NCBI GenBank assembly: GCA_965243605.1
Contig: CBDEVQ010000055.1
Coordinates: forward strand, 73,515 to 137,514
Length of the DNA: 64,000 nt
Source of the DNA: JBMYYR01 sp965243605
GTDB taxonomy: Bacteria; Bacteroidota; Bacteroidia; Flavobacteriales; CAJXXR01
Direction of reading: 5' to 3'
Both the position numbers and the translations under genes were made by a program. The notes under the pieces are model-generated. The model did no database searches, had not been told where the DNA came from, and worked only from the letters and a program-made list of their open reading frames with translations. Below are positions 42,518 through 51,538 of the stretch, piece after piece (the first letter of the stretch is position 1; the number at the start of each line of letters is the position of its first letter).

Positions 42518-44452
42518 ATGAAAATATTTACGTTAAAACATATTATTTATACCTGGATCTGTCTATTGAGCTGTACAGTTTTAGCTCAGGATTCAATTAA
42601 AAATAAAGAACCCATTCCTATTCAGGTTAACCGAATAGAAGCCTTGCAAATACAATTAGATACATTGGCAAAATCTCAACCAGGGTTAGATGCGCAAATG
42701 AATTTTAATTTTAGCCAACTTAACATTCAGGAACTATTTAGAGAAATGGGTAGGCGTTCTAAAGTAAACATAGACGTTAACCCTAATGTTAAATATAAAA
42801 TAGTAAATAATTTCTCTAACGTAACCGTAAAAGAAATATTAGTATATCTCTGTAAACAATACCAATTGGATATTGATATTACAGGAACAATACTCTATGT
42901 ATATAAGCATAAAAAAGTGGTTGTTAAAAAGCCAAAAACGTTTATTGTAAATTATAAAAATGAAGTATTGACTCTTGATTTTAAAAACGATACGTTAGCT
43001 TATGTAAGTAAGGCAATAACTAATGCCACAAATAGAAATATCATACTAAAACCCGAAATTCAACATCAAAAAGTAAATCTATATGTCAAAGGATTAACAT
43101 TTCAATCGGCTATAGATAAACTCGCTTTAGCAAATGGGTTAGAAGTGGAGGAGCTTGAAGATGGTACAGTGGTATTAAGTAAAAAAGCACCGGCAATAGC
43201 TAATAATGGACGAAATCATCAGAAATCGAATTCTAGATCATCCAAAAAGAAAAATAATAAAATAAACATATCTAGAGATGTTGTAGATTCTACATTAATT
43301 AATCTGGAAGCCAAAGAAGTTAAATTAGAAGATGTAATAATAGATTTATTTGAAGAAGTTGGAGCTTCATTTTTTATATACTCAAAAATTGAAGGAGATA
43401 TAAATGTGAGATTAGAGCGACAAACTATAGAATCTATATTGGAATATATAAGTACCAATACGAAATATTATTTCACTCAACTCGATGTGAACTCTTACAG
43501 TTATGGAGAACGTTTAGTAGAAGGAGTCAGATTAAATGAAGTCATTCCAATAAAGTATAGAGATGTTGTTGGAATATTAGATCATTTTCCTTCGAACATA
43601 TTAAAAGACATAGAAGTTAAAGAACATCCAGATCTTAATAGTCTTATTGTTAGTGGGTCTCAGAAAAATATTAATGAGATTACCGATTTTTTAATGCAAA
43701 TAGACAAACCAATACCAGTTATTTTAATAGATGTTATTGTTGTAGATTATACCAAAAATAATAGTCTAGAAGCAGGAGTACGTTTCGGAAACGGAGAAGA
43801 ACCAGCAATATCTGGAGGGACTATGTTTCCAGATGCCAATTATAAGTTTAGTGCCAATTCTATTAATAAAATCTTAAACTCGTTCGATCGTTTTGGAGCT
43901 TTAAATTTAGGAGGTGTAAACCCAAACTTCTTTGTTTCGTTAAAAGCATTAGAATCTAATGGGATTATAGATGTTAAATCCACTCCAAAATTATCCGCAC
44001 TTAATGGCCAAGAAGCCACATTTACAAACGGTAGCGAAGAGTTTTATTTGGTTGAACAGACCAATGCAATTGGAACCCAAAATCCGCAATTAGAAACCAC
44101 TCGAAATTGGAAAAGTATTAAAGCCAGTTTAGATATTAAAATAACACCTAGTGTATCCTTAAATGGAGAAGTCACTTTAATGGTTGCTTTTAGTCAAACA
44201 AGTTTTACAGGTAGAATTGCACCTACAGCACCTCCTGGTGTTGCCGACCGATCGTTAACGTCCACAGTACGTGTTAGAGACGGTGATATGATTTTATTAG
44301 GTGGTTTAGAGCAAATTGCTAAAAATGATTCAGGAACTGGTGTTCCTTTATTGTCTAGAATACCAATCATTAAATGGTTTTTTAGTTCAAGAAATAAAAC
44401 TAAAAACGACTCCAAACTTCATGTATTTATAAAACCAACAGTCCTTTATTAA
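42518..44452 (+). CDS. Outer-membrane secretin (GspD/PilQ family)
   Basis: A 644-residue protein. Signal peptide about 1-23 (ending TVLAQ), STN-like domain (LNIQELFREMGRRSKVNI, about 68-120), further N-type domains, then the secretin gate from about 395 (PVILIDVIVVDYTKNNSLEAG) to the end, with VPLLSRIPIIKWFFSS and HVFIKPTVLY. It forms the outer-membrane channel. A Lys/Asn/Ser-rich linker lies at about 230-250. The following gene starts 1 base after its stop. Confidence 0.93.
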   Translation: MKIFTLKHIIYTWICLLSCTVLAQDSIKNKEPIPIQVNRIEALQIQLDTLAKSQPGLDAQMNFNFSQLNIQELFREMGRRSKVNIDVNPNVKYKIVNNFSNVTVKEILVYLCKQYQLDIDITGTILYVYKHKKVVVKKPKTFIVNYKNEVLTLDFKNDTLAYVSKAITNATNRNIILKPEIQHQKVNLYVKGLTFQSAIDKLALANGLEVEELEDGTVVLSKKAPAIANNGRNHQKSNSRSSKKKNNKINISRDVVDSTLINLEAKEVKLEDVIIDLFEEVGASFFIYSKIEGDINVRLERQTIESILEYISTNTKYYFTQLDVNSYSYGERLVEGVRLNEVIPIKYRDVVGILDHFPSNILKDIEVKEHPDLNSLIVSGSQKNINEITDFLMQIDKPIPVILIDVIVVDYTKNNSLEAGVRFGNGEEPAISGGTMFPDANYKFSANSINKILNSFDRFGALNLGGVNPNFFVSLKALESNGIIDVKSTPKLSALNGQEATFTNGSEEFYLVEQTNAIGTQNPQLETTRNWKSIKASLDIKITPSVSLNGEVTLMVAFSQTSFTGRIAPTAPPGVADRSLTSTVRVRDGDMILLGGLEQIAKNDSGTGVPLLSRIPIIKWFFSSRNKTKNDSKLHVFIKPTVLY

Positions 44453-44453
44453 T

Positions 44454-45689
44454 ATGCTAGAAAACATATATAAACATAGGTTGTTTTCACCCAAAAACTA
44501 TTTTGTTTTAGAAGTTATTTATTCCTCTAGAACAACTTATAGTTTGCATGTACATGAAGTGGTTAGACATAAAAAACAATTTACGGTTAATACGCTTGAT
44601 ACAAATGTAAGTTTAGATGACTTAAAACGTATTGGTGTTGAAGGTAAATATATTGCTTTACAAATACGAGGTCATGTTTTATTAGAGGATAGAATTGAAT
44701 TAGAGGATTCGTTAAACGATTTAAGGGCCTTTAATATTGAACAATATTTTGGATTTGGACACGTTGAAGATTACCTTATTTCGAATTATTTTACGTCTAA
44801 TAAATGCTATTTAACGGCCGTTAGAAAGGAGGTTGTTAAGCAATGGATAGACGATGTTAATACACATGGTTTCCAGGTATTCTCTATTTGTTTAGGTGAG
44901 AGTGTATTGGTTAATTATTTAAAGGGAATTAATCTAAAACCAAGTATTTATCAATGGGAAGGTAATACTTACGATTGGGATGGTGAATATTTTAGTGTTT
45001 ACAATGGGAACGAAGAGGGACGTTCTTTATTAGATCCTATTGCTGAAAATGAGGATGTTAAATCGATAGATCAAACGGGGTTAATTGCATTTGCAAGCAT
45101 TATTTCTCACCATTATAACATTGGAAACCCTCAGCTTTATTTTGATAATTCTAGTATAAAATTAGATGAGCAAAAGGAAAGTTATTTTATAACCCATTTT
45201 ATAAAGAAATCGGCAATGGCCATACTACCAATTTTGTTTTTAGGACTATTGGTTAACTTCTTTATGTTTACATCCTATAGTAAAGAATATAATACACTCA
45301 ACGAAACAATAAGTACGAATGAGTTTAAATGGAAAATATATGATAGCCTTAAACAAAAGTTAGAGAAAAATAAACAAGTATTAACCAGACAATCAAGGTT
45401 AGGAAGTTTAACCTATTACGCTGATCAAATTGCACATTTAAGGCCTTATCAGGTGACCTTTACCAAAGTTGATATTTTTCCATTGTCAGAAAAATTAATG
45501 ACTTATGATGTAAACAGAGATCATATATTAATTGAAGGATTAAGTTCTAACCATAGCCAGTATCAAGCCTGGATAAAATTATTGGATAATACGGAATGGA
45601 TTAAAACATTAGAAACCATCCGATATAAACGGAATGTAGATTCTGGACAAACAACCTTTACACTTAAAATTGAAATAAAAAATGAGTAA
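44454..45689 (+). CDS. Inner-membrane assembly protein, GspL (PilM-PilN)-like
   Basis: A 411-residue protein with a cytoplasmic N-terminal half (actin-like/PilM-like by position and length), a single transmembrane helix (SAMAILPILFLGLLVNFFMF, about 256-275), a short coiled coil (YNTLNETISTNEFKWKIYDS, EKNKQVLTR) and a periplasmic ferredoxin-like tail. This order matches GspL. It links the ATPase to the periplasmic parts. Assignment rests on architecture and operon context; overlaps the next gene by 8 bases. Confidence 0.65.
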   Translation: MLENIYKHRLFSPKNYFVLEVIYSSRTTYSLHVHEVVRHKKQFTVNTLDTNVSLDDLKRIGVEGKYIALQIRGHVLLEDRIELEDSLNDLRAFNIEQYFGFGHVEDYLISNYFTSNKCYLTAVRKEVVKQWIDDVNTHGFQVFSICLGESVLVNYLKGINLKPSIYQWEGNTYDWDGEYFSVYNGNEEGRSLLDPIAENEDVKSIDQTGLIAFASIISHHYNIGNPQLYFDNSSIKLDEQKESYFITHFIKKSAMAILPILFLGLLVNFFMFTSYSKEYNTLNETISTNEFKWKIYDSLKQKLEKNKQVLTRQSRLGSLTYYADQIAHLRPYQVTFTKVDIFPLSEKLMTYDVNRDHILIEGLSSNHSQYQAWIKLLDNTEWIKTLETIRYKRNVDSGQTTFTLKIEIKNE

Positions 45690-46200
45690 TACCTCTAAAC
45701 TATATGGATTTATAGGAGGTATAATTCTCCTAATACTACTGGCTATTGTTTTTGCAATAAGACCAACATTTACGATATATAACGATATATCTGAGTTAAA
45801 CGATAAACTGAAAATAAACGGGAATTTAGATTCTGAAATCCAGCATTTAGAAGAAATATTAAAACCTCTAAATACGAATGGAAACCAAATAGAATGGTCT
45901 GATTATAATCAGTTTGCTTTAGCAGAGATAACGAAAAGTACATCAGAAAATAAGGTGAGAATAATTCAATTTCAACCTACACTTTCTAAAGACTATGAAG
46001 ACTATAGAGCCAACTTGTTTCAAATTGAGTTAGAAGGGGCTTATATACGTTTGTTAAAAACATTAAAGCAATTAGAACATAATACAGAACTAGGAGAAAT
46101 AATTTCTTCCAAGTTGTATATACATAAAGAACGAAAAACAAAAAGCGAATCTGTTCACCTCATTGTTTATTTACAAAGGTTAGAGCAGCACGTGCAATAA
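45682..46200 (+). CDS. Inner-membrane assembly protein, GspM/PilO-like
   Basis: A 172-residue bitopic protein: N-terminal transmembrane helix (LYGFIGGIILLILLAIVFAI, about 7-26), a coiled coil (DISELNDKLKING to LEEILKPL), then a ferredoxin-like periplasmic domain ending LIVYLQRLEQHVQ. Size and order match PilO/GspM, the partner of the preceding protein; overlap of 8 bases with it implies coupling. Confidence 0.7.
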   Translation: MSNTSKLYGFIGGIILLILLAIVFAIRPTFTIYNDISELNDKLKINGNLDSEIQHLEEILKPLNTNGNQIEWSDYNQFALAEITKSTSENKVRIIQFQPTLSKDYEDYRANLFQIELEGAYIRLLKTLKQLEHNTELGEIISSKLYIHKERKTKSESVHLIVYLQRLEQHVQ

Positions 46201-46223
46201 TCTCAGATATTAAAACTCAAATT

Positions 46224-47234
46224 ATGAATACCTTAAAATTTAATCTTTTATATTTAAGTATACTCACAAGTACTCTTGTTTTACTGGTGTCATGTTCCGA
46301 AATTTTTGAAGGTGATTTAAGCGAAGATACATTAGTTGTTATTTCTCCATCCGATGATTTTCAGACTATAAATACGCAAATTCAATTTGCTTGGGAGGAA
46401 TTAGAAGATGCAACATCTTACCATTTGCGAATTGTAACACCAGATTTTTCAAATTTGCAAAGTATAGTTTTAGATTCTTCTATTGTTGGAAACACTTTTA
46501 AAATAACCCTAAATCCAGGGAATTATGAATGGCGTTTGAAAGCAAAAAATGCCATTACTGAATCGAATACAGTTACAGGGGAAATTGAAATTGATTCAAC
46601 AGCAGATTTATCCATATCATCGGTTAAATTACTTTCACCTTCAGACCAGATATTTACAAATCAATTGGTACATACATTTGTTTGGGAAGAAATGTACAAT
46701 GCCGATCTTTATAGTTTTAAACTAGAGCACGAATACGAAGATACTATCGTTCAAGAATCAAATTATACAAGTGAGGAAATCAGTATTAATTTTGCTTACG
46801 ATGGTATATACGATTGGGAAGTAATAGGGAAGAATAATTTATCTCAAACGGAATCTCAAGTTTCTACAAGACGTCTAACAATAGATACATATAGCCCAAA
46901 TTTGCCTTTTAATTTAGACCCTGTAGATTCAGTAACAATTCCATTAATTTTAGGGGGAGATTCTTTAGTGAATTTAATATGGAGTGGAAGTCTTAACGAA
47001 GCCAGTACTGCCCCAATAAGAGATGTAATACAAGTGGCAACAAACAATTCATTTCAAAGTGCCAGTTTAATTGAAGAACAAACCTTGTCTGATATAACAG
47101 GTATAGAAAGACAAGTTCAGCTTAAAATATTAGAGTCAGGAACATATTATTGGAGAGTTAAATCTGAAGATCAGGCTCAAAATACAAGTGGGTATTCCAA
47201 TGTAAATTCTTTTACAGTTAATTTTACTTTGTAG
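46224..47234 (+). CDS. Lipoprotein with fibronectin-like repeats, part of the pilus/T2SS-like operon
   Basis: A 336-residue lipoprotein: leader ending STLVLLVSC (Cys about 24), then three beta-sandwich repeats of about 95 residues marked by FAWEELEDATSYHLRI, FVWEEMYNADLYSFKL and LIWSGSLNEASTAPI, each with a YEWRLKAKN- or YYWRVKSED-type close. These are FN3-like modules. It could be an outer-membrane partner of the secretin or a surface adhesin; the sequence does not decide. Confidence 0.7.
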   Translation: MNTLKFNLLYLSILTSTLVLLVSCSEIFEGDLSEDTLVVISPSDDFQTINTQIQFAWEELEDATSYHLRIVTPDFSNLQSIVLDSSIVGNTFKITLNPGNYEWRLKAKNAITESNTVTGEIEIDSTADLSISSVKLLSPSDQIFTNQLVHTFVWEEMYNADLYSFKLEHEYEDTIVQESNYTSEEISINFAYDGIYDWEVIGKNNLSQTESQVSTRRLTIDTYSPNLPFNLDPVDSVTIPLILGGDSLVNLIWSGSLNEASTAPIRDVIQVATNNSFQSASLIEEQTLSDITGIERQVQLKILESGTYYWRVKSEDQAQNTSGYSNVNSFTVNFTL

Positions 47235-47242
47235 ACTTATTT

Positions 47243-47725
47243 ATGAAAAATAAAACACAAATATTTGTTTTAGGACTTGCTGTTTTGCTCATCTGGTCTT
47301 TGGTTGCATATCGATTTTTTGATTTGAAAAATCCAGATATTACATCCAATAAGCAAACTCAGTTAAGCCCAATACATGAAACATCTATAAAAAGTGTAAC
47401 TCCGTTTGAGTATCATTTAAATTATTCGGAGCCATTTGCAATAAACCAGATTAAGGCTCCTGATAAAACTCTTAAAACAAATAAACCTTTAAAGAAAAAA
47501 CGAATTCCTAAAAAAATAGTTTGGCCAAAAATTACGTTTATTGGAATTATGAGTTCGACTAAAGTTGGAGAAAAAGATTCGTATTTTGTTGATATTGATC
47601 AAAAAACCGAAACCTTAATAAATCAAGATAGTATTGGAGATTTAAAGATTGTATTTTTAACTCCAGATTCTATTAAATTAGAAAAAGATAAAGAGCAAAA
47701 GGTATATCATATTGTTCAAGATTAA
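47243..47725 (+). CDS. GspC/PilP-like periplasmic connector
   Basis: A 160-residue bitopic protein: transmembrane helix IFVLGLAVLLIWSLVAYRFF (about 7-26), a Lys/Pro-rich linker, then a small beta domain (ITFIGIMSSTKVGEKDSYFV to IKLEKDKEQKVYHIV) of the homology-region type that docks on the secretin. Assigned by size, domain order and operon position. Confidence 0.65.
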   Translation: MKNKTQIFVLGLAVLLIWSLVAYRFFDLKNPDITSNKQTQLSPIHETSIKSVTPFEYHLNYSEPFAINQIKAPDKTLKTNKPLKKKRIPKKIVWPKITFIGIMSSTKVGEKDSYFVDIDQKTETLINQDSIGDLKIVFLTPDSIKLEKDKEQKVYHIVQD

Positions 47726-49004
47726 GAAAATATATAAGCCGATAAAAGGTGATAAACGTATACGTACAAAAGCATATGCCTTAATATACGCCATTTTGGT
47801 CTTGGTATTAATTGGTGTATTTAGTTCTGTTTATTTAAATATGTATTATTCTAATGAACACAGAAAGTCTATGGTGTTTTTACAGCAAGATTTAAGGAAT
47901 GATACAAAGTTAGCCCTTTTAGAATTTTTAAATCTTGAAACTTTAGAGTCCGGAAACTTTCAATACGACAAATCACCACTAAGTAAGTTTACGATTAAAA
48001 TAAAACCTTGGGGAGTGTTTGATAGGATATCGATTACGGGAGAACGCCAAACATTTAAAGAAAACTATAGCGTATTAACAGGCTATGAAATTAAAACTCC
48101 AGAAATGCCTTCATTGTATTTTGAGAATAGGGATGTATTAAAAATTGGAGGTTCAACTTTAATCACAAAAAAAGCGAATGTTCCACAGAAAGGAGTAGAA
48201 AGAGCATATATTAATTCTAAAGGTAAAACGAGGTCTAAATTAATTGATGGTAAGGTTGAACGTTTTTCTCGTAAGTCAAAAAGTATAATGTCAACCATAG
48301 ATGTATTGCAATTGGAACCAGGTATTGGAACCGAAATTAATACAGGACGCGTAATCCCTTATGAACCCGATAAGAATTACTATAATAGTTTTGCCAATGA
48401 GGTTTTAATTTTAGATGTTGGATCTTCAGGTATTGTCAATTCTAAAATTAAAGGTCATATAAAAATAATAGCAAACGATTCTATTGCTATTACAAATCAA
48501 GCGAGTTTAAATCAGGTTCAAATTATTAGCCCAAAAATAAGAATAGAGACTAATTTTAAAGGTAATGCTCAGTGTTTTGCAAGTCAATTTATTTACGTAG
48601 AAAAAGGCGTGGAATTAAGTTATCCTTCGGTATTGTTTTTACATGCAGATTCAATAAATTCTGGAATTATATTAGATGAACATTCAAAAATAGAAGGGGT
48701 CGTGGTCGCCTTTAAAAACAAATACGAAAGGAGCTTAAATCCACAGGTAGAATTTAGGAAAACCTCTAAGATTGTTGGACAAGTAATTACTCATCAATTA
48801 AATACTCAACCTTCAGGAATACTTTATGGCTCTCTGTTTTTAAACACCATGTTTCTTAAAACCAAATCGTCTATTTATACCAATCATTTATTAGATACAG
48901 AGATAAACATCAATAAATTACCAGAAGAAAGATTAGGAGTTAACCTTCAAGATTATTCAGGTAAACAAAGGATTATTAATTGGTTAGACCATAGAACACT
49001 ATAA
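47712..49004 (+). CDS. Large prepilin-like protein, possible GspK counterpart
   Basis: A 430-residue protein; the only upstream start is TTG 47712, overlapping the previous gene by 14 bases. The N-terminus IRTKA/YALIYAILVLVLIGVF has a prepilin-like helix after Lys-Ala but no Glu at +5, as is characteristic of GspK. The large C-terminal part (about 200-400) has repeated short beta segments (SSGIVNSKIKGHIKIIANDS, GIILDEHSKIEGVVV) suggesting a beta-helix, unlike classical GspK. Probably a tip component; could instead be a substrate. Confidence 0.6.
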   Translation: MFKIKKIYKPIKGDKRIRTKAYALIYAILVLVLIGVFSSVYLNMYYSNEHRKSMVFLQQDLRNDTKLALLEFLNLETLESGNFQYDKSPLSKFTIKIKPWGVFDRISITGERQTFKENYSVLTGYEIKTPEMPSLYFENRDVLKIGGSTLITKKANVPQKGVERAYINSKGKTRSKLIDGKVERFSRKSKSIMSTIDVLQLEPGIGTEINTGRVIPYEPDKNYYNSFANEVLILDVGSSGIVNSKIKGHIKIIANDSIAITNQASLNQVQIISPKIRIETNFKGNAQCFASQFIYVEKGVELSYPSVLFLHADSINSGIILDEHSKIEGVVVAFKNKYERSLNPQVEFRKTSKIVGQVITHQLNTQPSGILYGSLFLNTMFLKTKSSIYTNHLLDTEININKLPEERLGVNLQDYSGKQRIINWLDHRTL

Positions 49005-49006
49005 GT

Positions 49007-49234
49007 ATGGAATTTAAATTAAATATAAGGTTTAAAACGAAACGCCTTAAAGCCGTTTCTTTGTTCGAAACCATTCTTAGTTTATCATTAATTATGTTGG
49101 CTTTTGGTATTTTATTTCAAACGTTTGTGTGGTCCAAAGGTGTTCAATACGAGCAAATAAGACAACGCATAGAGAAACGAAATATTTTTTATGAAACGCT
49201 GATTAATAAACAAAAACCAGTTCAGATTAATTGA
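49007..49234 (+). CDS. Small pseudopilin (GspI/PilV-like)
   Basis: A 75-residue prepilin-like protein with RLKA/VSLFETILSLSLIMLAF (Glu at +5, Ala at -1) and almost no globular domain. Last gene of the operon, 2 bases after the previous one. Probably a minor pseudopilin of the tip complex. The following gene is 70 bases on. Confidence 0.75.
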   Translation: MEFKLNIRFKTKRLKAVSLFETILSLSLIMLAFGILFQTFVWSKGVQYEQIRQRIEKRNIFYETLINKQKPVQIN

Positions 49235-49304
49235 AATAAAGTCTAATAATTCCACATGTTTGTAGTTGTAGTTAAATAATAATATTTTTACAAAAAAAAT
49301 AATA

Positions 49305-50000
49305 ATGGTCATATTTAATATTCAAGCAATTGGAGTTGCCTTACTTGCAATTCTATTTTCAATACCTTTTTTAATTGCCCGATACTTTAATTGGATAGGC
49401 GATGAAATGATCTCTATTTTTGTTTGCTGGATGATTTTGGCAGCATCTATAGTAGGTAAATTTAACGACATGGTAGGTCGTCTTTTTTTCTTACCAATGT
49501 GGATAATTAGTATACCACTTCCGTTTTTAATGACCTACGTGCATTACCAATGGACAGGAATAGCAACGACGTTTGGAGTATTTTTAAGTCCTGTAATTCT
49601 TGCTTTACTATATGTTGTATATTCAGATAAAAAAAGAGTAAGTAATCTTAGAACAGAAACCATTAATTTGCCAAATTATGAAGAGAGCGAAACGGCGTAT
49701 TGGACGGCTGTAAAGGATGCTATTTTTACACCAACATTTATGAAAATGAATGGTGAAATAGCACAATATAATCTTCGATTAGCCAATGAAGTGGCTAAAG
49801 TTGATGCCGAAATTCCATCTTTATACGCATTTAAACAAGAAATGACTAGCGTAAGTATGCATTCTAAAAAGGTAGATTCTGATATTGTTTCTGCGTTTAA
49901 GGAAGAAATTAATATGTTAATAGTAAATAGCTCTGAAAGTTTAGATGTTGATGCAAGTGCCGAAGAGCGTACAATTCAAATGTCTGAGGATGTTGATTAA
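49305..50000 (+). CDS. Membrane protein of unknown function
   Basis: A 231-residue protein with four hydrophobic segments in the first half (IGVALLAILFSIPFLIARYF, ISIFVCWMILAASIV, FFLPMWIISIPLPFLMTYV, TFGVFLSPVILALLYVVYS) and a soluble C-terminal half of about 110 residues rich in Glu, Lys and Ser. No family recognised. Start at ATG 49305. It may be transcribed separately from the pilus operon. Confidence 0.7.
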   Translation: MVIFNIQAIGVALLAILFSIPFLIARYFNWIGDEMISIFVCWMILAASIVGKFNDMVGRLFFLPMWIISIPLPFLMTYVHYQWTGIATTFGVFLSPVILALLYVVYSDKKRVSNLRTETINLPNYEESETAYWTAVKDAIFTPTFMKMNGEIAQYNLRLANEVAKVDAEIPSLYAFKQEMTSVSMHSKKVDSDIVSAFKEEINMLIVNSSESLDVDASAEERTIQMSEDVD

Positions 50001-50083
50001 ATACATTGTTTTACAGGTTTTTATATTGCTTATTTTTATCATATTTGTATAAAGTAATAAAAAAAAATATCTAATAAATTTCA

Positions 50084-50788
50084 ATGAAAATACATATTCC
50101 AAATCCATGTGCTGAATATTGGGGTACTATGTCTCCAAAAGACAAAGGACGTTATTGTGATGTGTGTGAAAAAACAGTCATTGATTTCACAAAACACAAC
50201 ACCAAGCAAATTAAAGATTTTGTAGATCAACAAAATGGAAGGAAAATATGTGGCCGTTTTCATAATTCTCAACTTTCTGACGACTTAAGTACTCAAGTGA
50301 GTCTGACTATAAAAATGCTAGGTTTATCTTCAGTATTGTTTTTATGGACTACACCTACAAATGCACAAGATAAAGATTCAGTCTGGTCAAAATGTGAAAT
50401 TATTACCTATGAGCCAGATTCTACGTATATGTTCATAATGGGAGAATATCCATTAGAAGATCATCATAAAAAAGAAGTCGATTATTTTATGTTTAATCAG
50501 GTTGATCTTGAGCCTGAGTTTCAATGTGGAACGGATAGTCTTAAATCTTATCTAGTTAAAGAATTAAATCATTTGTTTTTAAAAGATGGAAAACGTATTG
50601 GTAAGGTTTATGTTGAATTTATGGTAGAAATAAATGGAGAGATAACAGAACCGAAAATTATTAGAGGATTATCAGAAGAAATAAATAATGAAGTGCATAG
50701 AGTGGTCTCTCATTTCCCGGTTTGGCTTCCTGGAATAAAGGATGGAAAGCCTGTTCGAGTTAAATGTGTTCTGCCAATCGTATTTTAA
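50084..50788 (+). CDS. TonB C-terminal domain protein with N-terminal Cys-rich motif
   Basis: A 234-residue protein. The N-terminal motif IPNPCAEYWGTMSP..GRYCDVCEKTVIDFT..ICGRF (about 4-66) is a Cys-rich signature seen in many Bacteroidota proteins, probably binding metal on the cytoplasmic side. A hydrophobic segment (LGLSSVLFLWTTPTNA, about 83-98) follows, then a TonB C-terminal-like domain (GKVYVEFMVEINGEITEPK to HFPVWLPGIKDGKPVRVK, about 173-230). It may couple membrane energy to an outer-membrane transporter, or be a regulatory relative; not next to a TonB-dependent receptor. Confidence 0.78.
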   Translation: MKIHIPNPCAEYWGTMSPKDKGRYCDVCEKTVIDFTKHNTKQIKDFVDQQNGRKICGRFHNSQLSDDLSTQVSLTIKMLGLSSVLFLWTTPTNAQDKDSVWSKCEIITYEPDSTYMFIMGEYPLEDHHKKEVDYFMFNQVDLEPEFQCGTDSLKSYLVKELNHLFLKDGKRIGKVYVEFMVEINGEITEPKIIRGLSEEINNEVHRVVSHFPVWLPGIKDGKPVRVKCVLPIVF

Positions 50789-50817
50789 GTATTGTTAAAT
50801 AAAAAATTAATCATTGT

Positions 50818-51393
50818 ATGAGATCTGTCAAAGTTTTAAGTTTAATATTTAGTGTATTTCTAATAAGTTGTAGTCTTTTTGAAAAAGAAGAAAAACGAGT
50901 GTTTGGAGATGATACCTTGTCGTTTTATATGAATGGAGAACTTTGGCAGAGTAGTTCTAATAATGGAAGTCCAGGGCTATTTGGTTCGGCTGATGGATGC
51001 TCTATAGGATATGGCACGTATTCTGAGGCGATTGAAATATCATCGTATGAAAATGATGATAATATGCCAACTATTAAAATGGGACTTAAAACACCAGAAG
51101 TAGATAATCCATATTATTTTACGTTTCAAGAAGATACGTTAAATCATGAAATCTCTTATCATAATTATGCCTTTAACTTTATTCGTTTAAGAAAGATAAT
51201 TGGGTACAAAAATGTAAAAGCATACCAATGCAAGGGTCATAGTGCTTTTGTTGAATTAACGCGTTATGAAATAGGCGTGGACAGTAATGGACAAGCTTAC
51301 CAACATATAGAAGGGCGATTTGAGGCTACTCTTTATAATACTAAAGATACCAATGATGTTATCTTTATTGAAGATGGGTATTTTAATAATTAA
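50818..51393 (+). CDS. Lipoprotein of unknown function
   Basis: A 191-residue lipoprotein, leader MRSVKVLSLIFSVFLISC (Cys18). The mature part has SFYMNGELWQSSSNNG, like small Bacteroidota lipoproteins of about 180 residues with a beta-rich fold, and later EGRFEATLYNTKDTNDVIFI. No named family recognised. Starts 29 bases after the TonB-domain gene and may share its transcript. Confidence 0.72.
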   Translation: MRSVKVLSLIFSVFLISCSLFEKEEKRVFGDDTLSFYMNGELWQSSSNNGSPGLFGSADGCSIGYGTYSEAIEISSYENDDNMPTIKMGLKTPEVDNPYYFTFQEDTLNHEISYHNYAFNFIRLRKIIGYKNVKAYQCKGHSAFVELTRYEIGVDSNGQAYQHIEGRFEATLYNTKDTNDVIFIEDGYFNN

Positions 51394-51501
51394 TACGCTT
51401 TTAATGAATGCTATAAACAACGTTAGGACATTTATTACTAAGATATAAAAGACCTGTATGATAAAATAATGTTTAATTTAAACGTTTACTTTATATTCGG
51501 T

Positions 51502-51509
51502 TAAGTTTG
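51502..51509 (+). promoter_or_regulatory. Candidate -7 element of the DUF5686-like gene
   Basis: TAAGTTTG fits TAnnTTTG, 29 bases before the ATG at 51539. Confidence 0.4.
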
Positions 51510-51538
51510 TATAACTTAATTTGGTATGAAATAATATT

